Below, in pieces: positions 23,978-32,575 of a stretch of DNA of 64,000 bases. A model generated the notes under the pieces. It was not told the DNA's origin. It did no database searches and worked only from the letters and a program-made list of their open reading frames with translations. The position numbers were made by a program, and so were the translations under genes. Numbering within the stretch: position 1 is the first letter of the stretch; each line of letters begins with the position of its first letter. Source of the DNA: Bacteroidota bacterium (GTDB taxonomy: Bacteria > Bacteroidota > Rhodothermia > JANXDC01); the NCBI GenBank assembly GCA_025059945.1, contig JANXDC010000011.1:205856-269855 (forward strand). Reading direction: 5' to 3'.

Positions 23978-24922
23978 ATGGCCACGGCCTTTGTGTACGA
24001 CCCCCGGTATCTGGAGCATGATCCGGGTCCGGGTCATCCGGAACGCCCCGATCGGCTGCGCGCCATATTGGGTCATCTCAAGAAAGGCCCCTTGTGGCCG
24101 GCTCTTGAGCCGATCCAACCGGATCCCGCTGAGCGCGCGTGGGTGGAGCGCGTGCACCCGCCGGAGTACCTGGCTCGTCTTGAGGCCTTCTGCCAGGCCG
24201 GAGGCGGGCACTTGGACCCCGACACGGTCGCGGGGCCCGAAAGCCTGCGGGTTGCGCTCCTAGCCGCCGGCGGCGTTATAGCCGCCTGCGATGCCGTGCT
24301 CTCCGGACGCGTCCGGAACGCCTTCTGCGCCGTACGGCCGCCTGGACATCACGCCGAGCGGGCTCGCGCAATGGGCTTTTGCCTGCTTAACAACGTCGCC
24401 ATCGGGGCCCGTTACCTGCAGCATCGCTGGGGTCTGGAGCGCATGGCGATCGTCGACTGGGACGTGCATCACGGAAACGGCACGCAGGAGATCTTCTACG
24501 AGGATCCTTCGGTGCTCTTCATAAGCCTGCACCAGCATCCGCTCTATCCGGGCACGGGGTCGCGCCAAGAGCGCGGCCGCGGGCCGGGGGAGGGCTACAC
24601 CCTGAATATCCCGTTGCCGCCCGGCTCCGATGATGCGGTCTATGAGCGCGCCTTCCTTGAAGAGGTGCTGCCCGCCCTGGATCGCTTCCGACCAGAAGCC
24701 CTGCTGATTTCGGCCGGCTTCGACGCCCATCGGCTCGATCCCCTGGCGCAGCAGCGCCTAAGCGAGGCCGGATTTCGCCGCATGGCGGAGCTGCTCTGGG
24801 ATGTCGCCCGGCGGTATGCCGGAGGGCGCCTGATCGCCGTCCTGGAGGGTGGCTATCACCTGGAGGCCCTGGCCCGGAGCGTAGAGGCCTGTTTGGAGGT
24901 CTGGACCCGGAAGGAGACATGA
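23978..24922 (+). CDS. histone deacetylase family protein (AcuC/HDAC-like amidohydrolase)
   Basis: Zinc-dependent deacetylase of the HDAC superfamily, 314 residues. The catalytic His pair is His124-His125 in RPPGHHAERARAMGF. Zinc ligands are Asp162 and His164 in DWDVHHGNGTQ and Asp249 in SAGFDAHRLDP. The transition-state tyrosine is in LEGGYHLEAL. Bacterial members hydrolyse acetyl-polyamines or acetyl-lysine, and the substrate here is unknown. The TGA overlaps the MOSC start (ATGA), so the two are translationally coupled. Confidence 0.93.
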   Translation: MATAFVYDPRYLEHDPGPGHPERPDRLRAILGHLKKGPLWPALEPIQPDPAERAWVERVHPPEYLARLEAFCQAGGGHLDPDTVAGPESLRVALLAAGGVIAACDAVLSGRVRNAFCAVRPPGHHAERARAMGFCLLNNVAIGARYLQHRWGLERMAIVDWDVHHGNGTQEIFYEDPSVLFISLHQHPLYPGTGSRQERGRGPGEGYTLNIPLPPGSDDAVYERAFLEEVLPALDRFRPEALLISAGFDAHRLDPLAQQRLSEAGFRRMAELLWDVARRYAGGRLIAVLEGGYHLEALARSVEACLEVWTRKET

Positions 24923-25728
24923 GCGCCGAAGCGCGTCTTGCGGCCCTGTACGTTTACCCCGTAAAGTCCTGCCGGGGTTTTGCCGTCGAAGCTTGGACTG
25001 TGGAGGAGAGGGGGCTAGCCCACGATCGGCGCTGGATGTGGGTCGGGCCCCAGGGGCGCGCGCTCACGCAACGCGAACTTCCCAAGATGGCCCTCATAAG
25101 TGTTGCGCTCACCGAAGAGGCGCTGCAGTTGGCCTACCCGGGCCGGGAGCCTTTGTGGGTGCCGCTAGAGCCCGGCCAGAGGGCTCGGTGGTGTATTGTG
25201 CGGCTCTGGAACGAGGAGCTTCGCCTGCTCGACCTGGGTCCAGAGCCCGCTCGGTGGTTCGCCTCGGCCCTCGGTCAAGAGGCCCGATTGGTTTTTCAGC
25301 CCCGAGAGAGCCACCGACCCCTGGATGCGCGTTACGGAAGGCCCGGCGAAGGGGTAAGTCTGGCCGATGGCTATCCGATACTGCTGCTCAGCGAGGCCTC
25401 CCTGGAAGCGCTTAACGCGCTCTTAGAGCGCCCGGTCTCCGTTCTGCGGTTTCGCCCCAACCTCGTCTTCGCCGGCGTCGAACCGTTTGCGGAGGACACC
25501 TGGTCCTGGGTGCGGCTGGGCTCTGTCCGCCTGCGCCTGGTCAAGCCCTGCAGCCGCTGTCTAGTCCCCTCCATCGACCCCGAAAGCGGCTGCTTGGAGC
25601 CCGAGCCCCTGCGCACGCTGGCGAGCTTTCGGCTCCGTCAAGGTCGGATTTGGCTGGGCCAAAACGCCGTGCCCGAAACGACCGGGCCCGTGTGGGCGGG
25701 GCAGCGGGCCGAGCTCGGCTTGCGCTAG
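24919..25728 (+). CDS. MOSC domain protein
   Basis: A 269-residue protein with an N-terminal MOSC beta-barrel (about residues 5-110, beginning LYVYPVKSCRG) and a C-terminal MOSC domain (about 130-265) containing FRPNLVFAG and the cysteine motif KPCSRCLVPSIDPESG. Such proteins bind molybdenum cofactor and reduce N-hydroxylated substrates, like mARC, or act as sulfuration partners. There is no fused ferredoxin domain. It overlaps the upstream deacetylase gene by four bases. A 50-base gap then precedes a lipoprotein gene. Confidence 0.88.
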   Translation: MSAEARLAALYVYPVKSCRGFAVEAWTVEERGLAHDRRWMWVGPQGRALTQRELPKMALISVALTEEALQLAYPGREPLWVPLEPGQRARWCIVRLWNEELRLLDLGPEPARWFASALGQEARLVFQPRESHRPLDARYGRPGEGVSLADGYPILLLSEASLEALNALLERPVSVLRFRPNLVFAGVEPFAEDTWSWVRLGSVRLRLVKPCSRCLVPSIDPESGCLEPEPLRTLASFRLRQGRIWLGQNAVPETTGPVWAGQRAELGLR

Positions 25729-25778
25729 GGCTTGATTGGGTTGTACATGAGCCTCCATCTTGACCCGAGGTGCATCGT

Positions 25779-26528
25779 ATGCGCACGCCGCCGATCGCCT
25801 TAGCGGGCCTGCTGTTTCTGGGGCTAGGCTGTGCGGCCCCTAAGGAGCTGCGCTGGACCCCTGAGGCGCGCTTTTTCGTTCTGGATTCCTCGGTTCCGGC
25901 CGATTCGGCCCTTCAGCTGCTGCTGGCCCCGTATAAACGGATCTACGATTCCGCAACGGGCCTCGTGATCGGCTACGCGCCCCAGACGCTTATGCGCGGG
26001 CAGCCAGAGGGGCCGCTGGGCAACTTCGTGGCCGATCTAATGCTCCAATGGGCCCAAGAGCGTTGGGGAGGCCGCGTACAGGTGGCCCTCACCAACAACG
26101 GAGGGCTGCGCGCACCCCTTTTTGCTGGACCCATCACCGTGGGGGCGATCTACGAGCTGATGCCCTTTGAGAACACCATGACCCGCCTGGAGCTGACCGG
26201 AGAGCAGCTGATGCGGCTCGCCGATCGCCTGGCCGAGCAGGGCGGGCAGCCCATTAGCGGGATGAGCTTCCGGATCCGGGAGCGTCGGGCCGAGGAGGTG
26301 CGCGTCCAGGGGGAAGCGGTGCGGCCCGAGGGCCGCTACGGGCTTGTGACCACGAACTTCGTCGCCGACGGCGGCGACGGTATCCTAAGCCCCGTAGGGG
26401 CGCCTCTAGAGCGAGAGGATACGACGACGCTTCTGCGCGAGCTCATTTTGGCGCACATCCGGACGCTTACGGCTCAGGGCCGACACGTGGAGGCCCGCAT
26501 CGACGGGCGCATACGGCGGGAGCAGTAG
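25779..26528 (+). CDS. 5'-nucleotidase C-terminal domain lipoprotein
   Basis: Predicted lipoprotein of 249 residues carrying only the C-terminal (substrate-binding) domain of UshA-type 5'-nucleotidases. The signal peptide ends in a lipobox LGLGC. The domain shows EGPLGNFVADLMLQWAQ, ALTNNGGLRAPLFAGPITVG and YELMPFENTMTRLELTG, all typical of the 5_nucleotid_C family. The catalytic metallophosphoesterase half is a separate gene two positions downstream. I chose ATG 25779 over an in-frame GTG at 25770. It probably sits in the periplasm and assembles with the other half; this is inference. Confidence 0.88.
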   Translation: MRTPPIALAGLLFLGLGCAAPKELRWTPEARFFVLDSSVPADSALQLLLAPYKRIYDSATGLVIGYAPQTLMRGQPEGPLGNFVADLMLQWAQERWGGRVQVALTNNGGLRAPLFAGPITVGAIYELMPFENTMTRLELTGEQLMRLADRLAEQGGQPISGMSFRIRERRAEEVRVQGEAVRPEGRYGLVTTNFVADGGDGILSPVGAPLEREDTTTLLRELILAHIRTLTAQGRHVEARIDGRIRREQ

Positions 26529-26530
26529 CC

Positions 26531-27088
26531 ATGAAGCGCAAGTTAGCTCGGGTCTTTGCCGTCGTGGCCGCGATCGCGTTGGGCTTTCTTGTCGGAGGCG
26601 GGCTGCGCTCGCTTCGCTTCGGGGCGGAGTCTGCCTCCGAGGCGCGGAGCGCTACCGGCAAACCCGCCCCGGAGTTGGTCTTTGAGCTCCTAGACGGCTC
26701 CGGCTCAGCTCAATTGTCCGACTTTCGCGGCCGGGCCGTGCTGCTCAACTTCTGGGCCACCTGGTGTCCTCCGTGTCGGGCCGAACTGCCCGCCCTCAAT
26801 CGGCTGCAGCGCGAACTAGCCCCTCAAGGGCTTCTGGTGCTGGCTATCTCGGATGAGGATCCGGAGCAGCTCCGGCGTTTTATGGCCGAGCTTCCGGAGC
26901 AGGCCATCCGATACGGTTTTCTGGGTCGCATTCCGGAGGTGGCTCCTTTTAATCTGGCCCTGCGCTATCGGCCCGTGACGGTGGTGGTGGACCCCGAGGG
27001 CGTTGTGCGCGAGGTGATCTTGGGCGCGCAGAGCCTGGAGGCGTTCCGGCAGAAGGTCGCGCCGTATTTGCCGAGGAGGGCATCATGA
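26531..27088 (+). CDS. TlpA-like thioredoxin-fold protein
   Basis: Membrane-anchored or secreted thiol-disulfide oxidoreductase, 185 residues. A hydrophobic N-terminal segment (about residues 7-24) is followed by a TlpA/ResA-type domain with the active site Cys79-Pro-Pro-Cys82 in NFWATWCPPCRAELPAL and a cis-Pro in RYRPVTVVVD. It likely keeps periplasmic cysteines reduced. It lies between the two halves of a 5'-nucleotidase, two bases after one and overlapping the next by four bases (ATGA). Confidence 0.9.
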   Translation: MKRKLARVFAVVAAIALGFLVGGGLRSLRFGAESASEARSATGKPAPELVFELLDGSGSAQLSDFRGRAVLLNFWATWCPPCRAELPALNRLQRELAPQGLLVLAISDEDPEQLRRFMAELPEQAIRYGFLGRIPEVAPFNLALRYRPVTVVVDPEGVVREVILGAQSLEAFRQKVAPYLPRRAS

Positions 27089-28017
27089 ACCGGCGTGCGT
27101 TCTTGGACAAGGCCCTTCGGGGCGGAATGGGCGCATGGCTCATGACGCAGGCCTGGGCCCGCTGGGCCGAGGCCCGGGCCTTCAGGCGCATCGTGATCCT
27201 GCACACCAACGACGTGCACTCCCGCATCGAGCCGTTTCCGGAGAACGCTGGGCCGATGGCCGGTTTAGGGGGCGCGGCGCGGCGCGCCACGCTCGTGCGC
27301 CGGCTTCGGGCCCAGGAGCCGCACCTGTTGCTGGTGGACGCCGGGGATATCTTCCAAGGCACGGCCTACTTCAACCTCTTTCGCGGTGAGCTCGACTTCC
27401 GAACGATGAGCGCCATCGGCTACGACCTGGCCACCTTGGGCAATCACGACTTCGATCTCGGCGTTGAGGGCCTGCTGCGCGCCCTGGAGCACGCCCGATT
27501 TGGGTTCCTATCGGCCAACTACCGCTTTGAAAGCGCTGAGCTGCGCGCGGCCGTGCGGCCTTATGCGGTGCGCGAGCTGGCCGGCGTTCGGGTGGGCCTA
27601 ATCGGCGTGGGCATCGACCTGGAGGGCCTGCTGCCGGCCCCGCTGCGGGCTGGGGTGCGCTACGAGGATCCGGTTCCGATCGTGCGCGAACTCGTAGCAC
27701 ACCTGCGCCGACGGGAGCGTTCTCATCTGGTGGTGGTGCTCTCGCATTTGGGCTACGAGTACTCCTCGCCGCGCATTGACGACGTCAAACTGGCCCGCGC
27801 CGTTCCGGGCATCGACCTCATCATCGGGGGGCATACGCACACGTTCCTGGATGCCCCGCGCGTGATAGAACACGAGCATGAGCCGCCCACTTGGATCGTG
27901 CAGGCCGGTTGGGGCGGGGTCCGGCTGGGGCGCGTGGATTTCGTTTTCGATGCGCAAGGCCGTCTTGTGCGCCGCCTGGCCCTGGGGTACACGCTCGATG
28001 GCCGCTGGAGTGCGTAG
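27085..28017 (+). CDS. 5'-nucleotidase metallophosphoesterase domain protein
   Basis: Catalytic half of a UshA-like 5'-nucleotidase, 310 residues. The metal-binding motifs are in order: LHTNDVHSRIEP, LVDAGDIFQGT, TLGNHDFDLG, LSHLGYEYSS and IGGHTHTFLD. The N-terminus NRRAFLDKAL followed by a hydrophobic stretch resembles a Tat signal, so the protein may be folded with metal before export. The 5_nucleotid_C domain that normally follows in the same chain is encoded 560 bases upstream. It is coupled by ATGA overlap to the TlpA-like gene. Confidence 0.9.
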   Translation: MNRRAFLDKALRGGMGAWLMTQAWARWAEARAFRRIVILHTNDVHSRIEPFPENAGPMAGLGGAARRATLVRRLRAQEPHLLLVDAGDIFQGTAYFNLFRGELDFRTMSAIGYDLATLGNHDFDLGVEGLLRALEHARFGFLSANYRFESAELRAAVRPYAVRELAGVRVGLIGVGIDLEGLLPAPLRAGVRYEDPVPIVRELVAHLRRRERSHLVVVLSHLGYEYSSPRIDDVKLARAVPGIDLIIGGHTHTFLDAPRVIEHEHEPPTWIVQAGWGGVRLGRVDFVFDAQGRLVRRLALGYTLDGRWSA

Positions 28018-28019
28018 CC

Positions 28020-28997
28020 ATGGCATATGCTCGGGCTTGGGTCGAGGAGCTTACCCGGGCGCTTCAGAAGCGTGCAGCGGAGCTGGGCTTTGAGGCCTGC
28101 CGCATAGCGCGCGCCGAGCGTCTCGATGAAGAGGCTACACGCCTAGAGGCCTGGCTTAAGGCCGGCATGCACGCCTCCATGAGTTGGATGGAGCGCCATT
28201 TCGAGCTGCGCGTCGACCCGAGTCGCCTTCTGGAGGGCGCCCGATCCGTGATCTGTGTGCTGCATTCCTATTACGTTCCCCTTCAGCCCAACGCCCGGCC
28301 CCAAGTGGGCCGCATTGCGCGCTACGCCTGGGGGGATGATTATCACGAGGTCCTCAAGGACAAGCTCTGGGAGCTCTTCGCCTTCCTGGAGGAGCGCGTT
28401 CCGGGCGTGCGCGGCCGCGCCTTCGTGGACAGCGGCCCGGTTCTGGAGAAGGCCTGGGCTGTGCGCTCCGGGTTGGGTTGGCAGGGCAAGAACAGCAACA
28501 TCCTGCATCCGCGCCTGGGCTCCTACTTTTTCCTGGGGGTGCTCATCGTGGATGTGGAGCTCCTCTACGATGGGCCGATCCCGGATCACTGCGGTCGGTG
28601 TTCCCGCTGCATAGAGGCTTGTCCCACGCAGGCGATCGTGGCTCCCTCGGTGGTGGACGCCCGGCGCTGTATCTCGTACTGGACGATCGAGCACCGCGGC
28701 GAGACGATCGATCCCGAGGTAGCCAAACGCATGGGCTCCTGGATTTTCGGCTGCGACATCTGCCAGGAGGTATGCCCCTGGAACAAGTTCGCCCAGGCGA
28801 CCCGGGAGCCGCGCCTGATGCCCCGGCCCGGTATCGCGGATACGACCTTGCAGGAGTGGGCGGAGCTGGACCTGGAGGCGTACCGAAAGCGCTTCGCCAA
28901 AAGCGCCGTCAAACGGGCCAAGTTCGCCGGCTTTCAACGCAACGTGCGCACCGTCTTGCAGGTGCGCCAACGCGAGCAGGTGACGGAAAACGGCTAA
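28020..28997 (+). CDS. queG: epoxyqueuosine reductase
   Basis: Cobalamin- and Fe-S-dependent enzyme that reduces epoxyqueuosine to queuosine in tRNA, 325 residues. It has the conserved catalytic region FVDSGPVLEKAWAVRSGLGW and GKNSNILHPRLGSYFFLG. Two 4Fe-4S clusters follow: CGRCSRCIEACPTQAI and CDICQEVCPWN. The ATG at 28020 lies two bases after the preceding stop and gives the family N-terminus; the frame is open farther upstream but that part is not family-like. There are no other queuosine genes in the window. Confidence 0.95.
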   Translation: MAYARAWVEELTRALQKRAAELGFEACRIARAERLDEEATRLEAWLKAGMHASMSWMERHFELRVDPSRLLEGARSVICVLHSYYVPLQPNARPQVGRIARYAWGDDYHEVLKDKLWELFAFLEERVPGVRGRAFVDSGPVLEKAWAVRSGLGWQGKNSNILHPRLGSYFFLGVLIVDVELLYDGPIPDHCGRCSRCIEACPTQAIVAPSVVDARRCISYWTIEHRGETIDPEVAKRMGSWIFGCDICQEVCPWNKFAQATREPRLMPRPGIADTTLQEWAELDLEAYRKRFAKSAVKRAKFAGFQRNVRTVLQVRQREQVTENG

Positions 28998-29002
28998 GGG
29001 AT

Positions 29003-31891
29003 ATGCGAGGCGGGCTGCTTCTATTCTGCGGGCTGTTGGGCCTTTGCGCTTTGCCCCTCGAAACCTATGCCGGCGGAGGTCCGATACGTTTGGGCTCCTA
29101 TGAGCCGGGCTTGGTTGTGGTGCGCTTCCGGGAGGTATGGCCCCGCTACCGGGCCTCGGTTGTGAGCGCCGGCTCTTGGTACGTAGATGAGCTCATGCGG
29201 CCCTACGGTCTTTTGGGCGCCGAGCCGGCCTTCCCTTATAGCCCCGAGCCCGCACCTGAGGCCCAGGCGCTCAATTGCATCGTGCTTATCCGCTACGCCG
29301 CCTCTGTGGATCCGGAGCGTGTGGCCGCCCGATTGCGTCAGCTGCCCGAGGTGCTCTACGCCGAACCTTATCCCGTGTACCGCGTGGCCTTTGTGCCCAA
29401 CGATCCCCGCTATGGAGAGCCGGGGCAGGCCTATTTGCGGGCCATCGGGGCCGAGGAGGCGTGGGATGTTTCGCGCGGGGATGCGCGCATCACGGTCGCC
29501 ATCGTGGATACGGGCGTGGACCTACAGCATCCGGATCTTAGGCCCAATCTCTGGATGAACCCTCGCGAGGTCCCCAACAACGGCATCGACGACGACAGAA
29601 ACGGCTACGTCGACGACGTATACGGCTGGGACTTTGCCGGAGACGACCCCAACAACCCGGGCCGGGCCGATAACAATCCCAGCGCTATTCAGAACGCGCA
29701 CGGCACACACGTGGCGGGGCTTGCCTCGGCGGCCACGCACAACGGAATCGGCGTGGCCAGCATCGGATTTTCCTGCCGCATCATGGCCGTTAAGGTGAGC
29801 GTGGGGGCCGGCCCGGAGGCCGGGCTCATCCGCTACGGCTACCACGGCATCCGATATGCGGCCGATAACGGTGCGCAGGTCATCAATTGCAGCTGGGGCG
29901 GAGAGGGCTACAGCCAATTCGGCGCCGACGTCGTCGCTTACGCCCGCTCCAGGGGTGCCCTGGTCGTCGCGGCCGCGGGCAACAGCGGCACAACACAGCC
30001 CTTTTATCCGGCCGCCTACGAGGGCGTCTTGGCCGTGGCCGCGACGGTGGCCAACCCGGCCTTGAGCGGCTTCGATCAGCGCGCCTCCTTCTCCAACTAC
30101 GGCTTCTGGGTGGACGTCTCCGCCCCCGGCACGAGCCTCCTTAGCACCTGGATCGGCGGAGGCTACGCCACCTCCTCGGGCACCTCCATGGCCTCCCCGG
30201 TGGCGGCGGGGCTGGTGGCCCTGGTTTTGGCTGCGCGCCCGGAGCTGAGCCCCGAACAGGCTGGTGAGCAGGTGCGCGTAACGGCGCGCGATATCGGCCC
30301 TCAAAACCCCGGATTCGCGTATCAGCTCGGCTACGGCCGCGTCGACGCCCGCCGAGCGCTTTCGGAGCGCCGGCCCGCCATACGGCTGCTTGAATACCGC
30401 TTGCAGGAGGCGATCGGAAACGGCGACGGCATTCCGAATCAGGGCGAGGAGCTGCAGCTCCAACTGCGGCTGCGCAATCTGCTGGAGCCGGCCAGAGGGG
30501 TGCGCCTGCGCCTGGAGCCCCTAGATGGCCTTACGCAACCGCTGCGGGCTGAGCTCAGCGTGGGGGATCTGGCCACCGGCTCGGCGTCACAGGCCGAGGG
30601 CCTGCGTCTGCGCGTGCGTTCGGAGGCGCCCAACGGGTCCGAAGCGCAGCTTTTGCTGTTCATCGAAGACGCCTCGGGCTATCGGGATTGGGTCGCGTTG
30701 CGCTTTGAGATCACCCCCACGTATCGCACCCTGGCGATGGGCCTTGTTGAGGTCACGATCACGGGCGAGGGCAACATCGGCTTTGCCGATTTCCCCGACA
30801 ACTTCAAGGGCAAGGGGTTTCGGTTTCTCTCCCGGCCTGATGCGCCGAATGTGCTCTTCGAAGGCGGGCTTCTGCTGGCCGTGGACTCCACGCGTTTGGT
30901 CGACGTGGTGCGCTCCGGTCCCAACACGGCCAAGCGGGACTTCCGGATGCTGCTGCCCGTGCAGATCCTCGAGGCCGTTTATGGAGCCGACCTATATGGG
31001 CGCACGGAGTTCGATGACGCCCAGGCCTCCTTGAGGCGTCAGCTGCGGGTGCGCGTGCGCAAGGAGGCCTTTCTCTGGAGGAGCCCTCCGTTGGATCAGG
31101 GGCTGCTTGTGCGCTACGAGATCGCCAACACGGGATCGGACACCCTGCGCGGGCTCCGGATAGGCTGGTTTTTTGACTGGGATATCAGCCCAAACGGGCA
31201 GACCGACTCAACGGGCTACGATCCTGAGGGGCGCCTGCTCTGGGTGCGGGGCATGGTGGGCAGCCCCACCCGGGACTGGTTCGCCGTGGCCACCGATCAG
31301 GCTCCGGCCGGAGCGTATCTAATCGACAACGCCGGCGCTCGAACGCCTATTGGGATCTACGACGGCTTTTCAGACGGAGAGAAATGGCGCGCCTTAAGTT
31401 CCGGCATCGCAACCGACAGGGTCTGGGATACGGACGTCTCCCACGTCTTGAGCCTAGCGCCCCGAACGCTTGCACCGGGTGCCTCTACGACGGCTCTTTT
31501 GATTTTGGCTGCAGGCCGCACGCTTGAGGAGGCCCGAGCCGTGGTCGAGACCATCAGGGCCCGCTCCCGGAGCCTGGCCCCCGTGGGATGGCCGAAAGAT
31601 CCGGAGCGGCCCGTTCGGACCCGCATCCGGGCCCTTTATCCGCATCCCGCCACACATCGGGTGGTTCTCGAGGGAGATGCCGGGCAGGCTGGCTATTACT
31701 CCTGGCGTCTATACGACGTTTTGGGCCGCCAGCTGCAGGTGAGCCCGTCTTGGTGGCTAGAGCCTGGGCGTTTCCGCTGGGAGATCCCGCTAGAGGATCT
31801 GGCTCCAGGCTGGTACTGGATTCGGATTTTCGAGGGGGAGCGGCCGACTGATCTGCGGGCTGTGCTCAAGATCACCCCGGGAGGGCGGTAA
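29003..31891 (+). CDS. secreted subtilisin-like protease with T9SS sorting domain
   Basis: S8 family serine protease of about 962 residues. A signal peptide (MRGGLLLFCGLLGLCALPLETYA) is followed by a prodomain-like region. The catalytic triad is visible: Asp169 in AIVDTGVDLQHPDL, His233 in HGTHVAGL and Ser395 in SSGTSMASPVAAGLV. A Ca-binding-like insertion (NNGIDDDRNGYVDDVYGWD) follows the Asp. The middle is a beta-rich region of unknown role. The last 85 residues resemble a type A T9SS C-terminal domain (RALYPHPATHRVVLEG, then YDVLGRQLQ, LAPGWYWIRIFEG). The start at 29003 is five bases after queG; the frame is open farther upstream but overlaps queG and lacks a signal peptide. Confidence 0.92.
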   Translation: MRGGLLLFCGLLGLCALPLETYAGGGPIRLGSYEPGLVVVRFREVWPRYRASVVSAGSWYVDELMRPYGLLGAEPAFPYSPEPAPEAQALNCIVLIRYAASVDPERVAARLRQLPEVLYAEPYPVYRVAFVPNDPRYGEPGQAYLRAIGAEEAWDVSRGDARITVAIVDTGVDLQHPDLRPNLWMNPREVPNNGIDDDRNGYVDDVYGWDFAGDDPNNPGRADNNPSAIQNAHGTHVAGLASAATHNGIGVASIGFSCRIMAVKVSVGAGPEAGLIRYGYHGIRYAADNGAQVINCSWGGEGYSQFGADVVAYARSRGALVVAAAGNSGTTQPFYPAAYEGVLAVAATVANPALSGFDQRASFSNYGFWVDVSAPGTSLLSTWIGGGYATSSGTSMASPVAAGLVALVLAARPELSPEQAGEQVRVTARDIGPQNPGFAYQLGYGRVDARRALSERRPAIRLLEYRLQEAIGNGDGIPNQGEELQLQLRLRNLLEPARGVRLRLEPLDGLTQPLRAELSVGDLATGSASQAEGLRLRVRSEAPNGSEAQLLLFIEDASGYRDWVALRFEITPTYRTLAMGLVEVTITGEGNIGFADFPDNFKGKGFRFLSRPDAPNVLFEGGLLLAVDSTRLVDVVRSGPNTAKRDFRMLLPVQILEAVYGADLYGRTEFDDAQASLRRQLRVRVRKEAFLWRSPPLDQGLLVRYEIANTGSDTLRGLRIGWFFDWDISPNGQTDSTGYDPEGRLLWVRGMVGSPTRDWFAVATDQAPAGAYLIDNAGARTPIGIYDGFSDGEKWRALSSGIATDRVWDTDVSHVLSLAPRTLAPGASTTALLILAAGRTLEEARAVVETIRARSRSLAPVGWPKDPERPVRTRIRALYPHPATHRVVLEGDAGQAGYYSWRLYDVLGRQLQVSPSWWLEPGRFRWEIPLEDLAPGWYWIRIFEGERPTDLRAVLKITPGGR

Positions 31892-31899
31892 GGGTGGGC

Positions 31900-32235
31900 A
31901 TGCCGTATCGGAAGCTCGTTTTCGTCTGCGTCAACCAGCGTCCGGAGGAGAGCCCTAAGCGGTCCTGCGGCCGAAACGGCGCGCAGGCGCTGCTTACGGC
32001 CCTGCAGGCGGCCTGTCGGGAACTAGGGCTTGCGGACGTCAAGGTGGTCATGAGCGGCTGCCTGGGGCCTTGCGAACAGGGCAACACGGCCGTAGTGTTC
32101 CCGGACAACGTCTGGTACGGACATCTCGAAGCGGCCGACGCCTACCGGATCGCGGCTGAACATCTGGCTCGAGGACGACCCTTGGAAGAACGTCGGATGC
32201 GCGGCGTCTTAGAGGACCCCGGCGCGTCCGGCTAG
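31900..32235 (+). CDS. thioredoxin-like [2Fe-2S] ferredoxin protein
   Basis: A 111-residue protein with the cysteine pattern of thioredoxin-fold [2Fe-2S] ferredoxins: Cys10 and Cys23 (FVCVNQ, RSCGRNGAQ), then Cys54 and Cys58 (SGCLGPCEQG), followed by NTAVVFPDNVWYG. Such proteins resemble the NuoE fold, and its position just upstream of a nuo operon that lacks nuoE is worth noting. It is monodomain and otherwise of unknown role. ATG 31900 has AAGGG upstream; GTG 31894 is an alternative. Confidence 0.85.
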   Translation: MPYRKLVFVCVNQRPEESPKRSCGRNGAQALLTALQAACRELGLADVKVVMSGCLGPCEQGNTAVVFPDNVWYGHLEAADAYRIAAEHLARGRPLEERRMRGVLEDPGASG

Positions 32236-32238
32236 GGG

Positions 32239-32268
32239 TTGTCCAGGCGCGCCCAGCGTGCGTATACT
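32239..32268 (+). promoter_or_regulatory. promoter candidate for the PUR-family gene
   Basis: TTGTCC at 32239-32244 and TATACT at 32263-32268 are 18 bases apart, a sigma-70-like arrangement. The GGAGG ribosome site and ATG (32297) follow at a plausible distance. Confidence 0.5.
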
Positions 32269-32296
32269 ATCTCCGCAGCACAGGGAGGAGCTAGTC

Positions 32297-32575
32297 ATGG
32301 CCGGGCCAGGCGGGGATGAGGTGTACTCTCGGAGGATTCGGGCGGGAAGACGGACGTATTACCTGGACGTGCGGGCTATGCGCACCACGCCCGATTACTA
32401 CATCACCATCACGGAATCCAAACGCGCCGACAACGGCCAGCTCGAAAAGCACAAGATCTTCCTATACAAAGAGGATTTTACCAAGTTTAGGGCCGCCCTA
32501 GATGACGTGATCGCCTACGTCGAAGAGCGCCTGCGCAATCAGACCCTTTCCGGATCCTCCGCTCCCTTTTCTTGA
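32297..32575 (+). CDS. PUR-family (DUF3276) nucleic-acid-binding protein
   Basis: A 92-residue protein of the bacterial PUR/DUF3276 family, which forms dimers that bind single-stranded purine-rich nucleic acid and is typical of Bacteroidota and spirochaetes. The core is VYSRRIRAGRRTYYLDVRAM, then YYITITESKR, and EKHKIFLYKEDFTKF. The ATG at 32297 has GGGAGGAG upstream; an earlier in-frame start at 32258 is less likely. The role in the cell is not established; members are often linked to growth or stress. The nuo promoter follows immediately. Confidence 0.85.
   Translation: MAGPGGDEVYSRRIRAGRRTYYLDVRAMRTTPDYYITITESKRADNGQLEKHKIFLYKEDFTKFRAALDDVIAYVEERLRNQTLSGSSAPFS

Noticed and set aside
28478-29002. 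175-residue N-terminal extension of the subtilase
   Set aside because: It overlaps queG in another frame; the signal peptide starting at 29003 is the obvious N-terminus.
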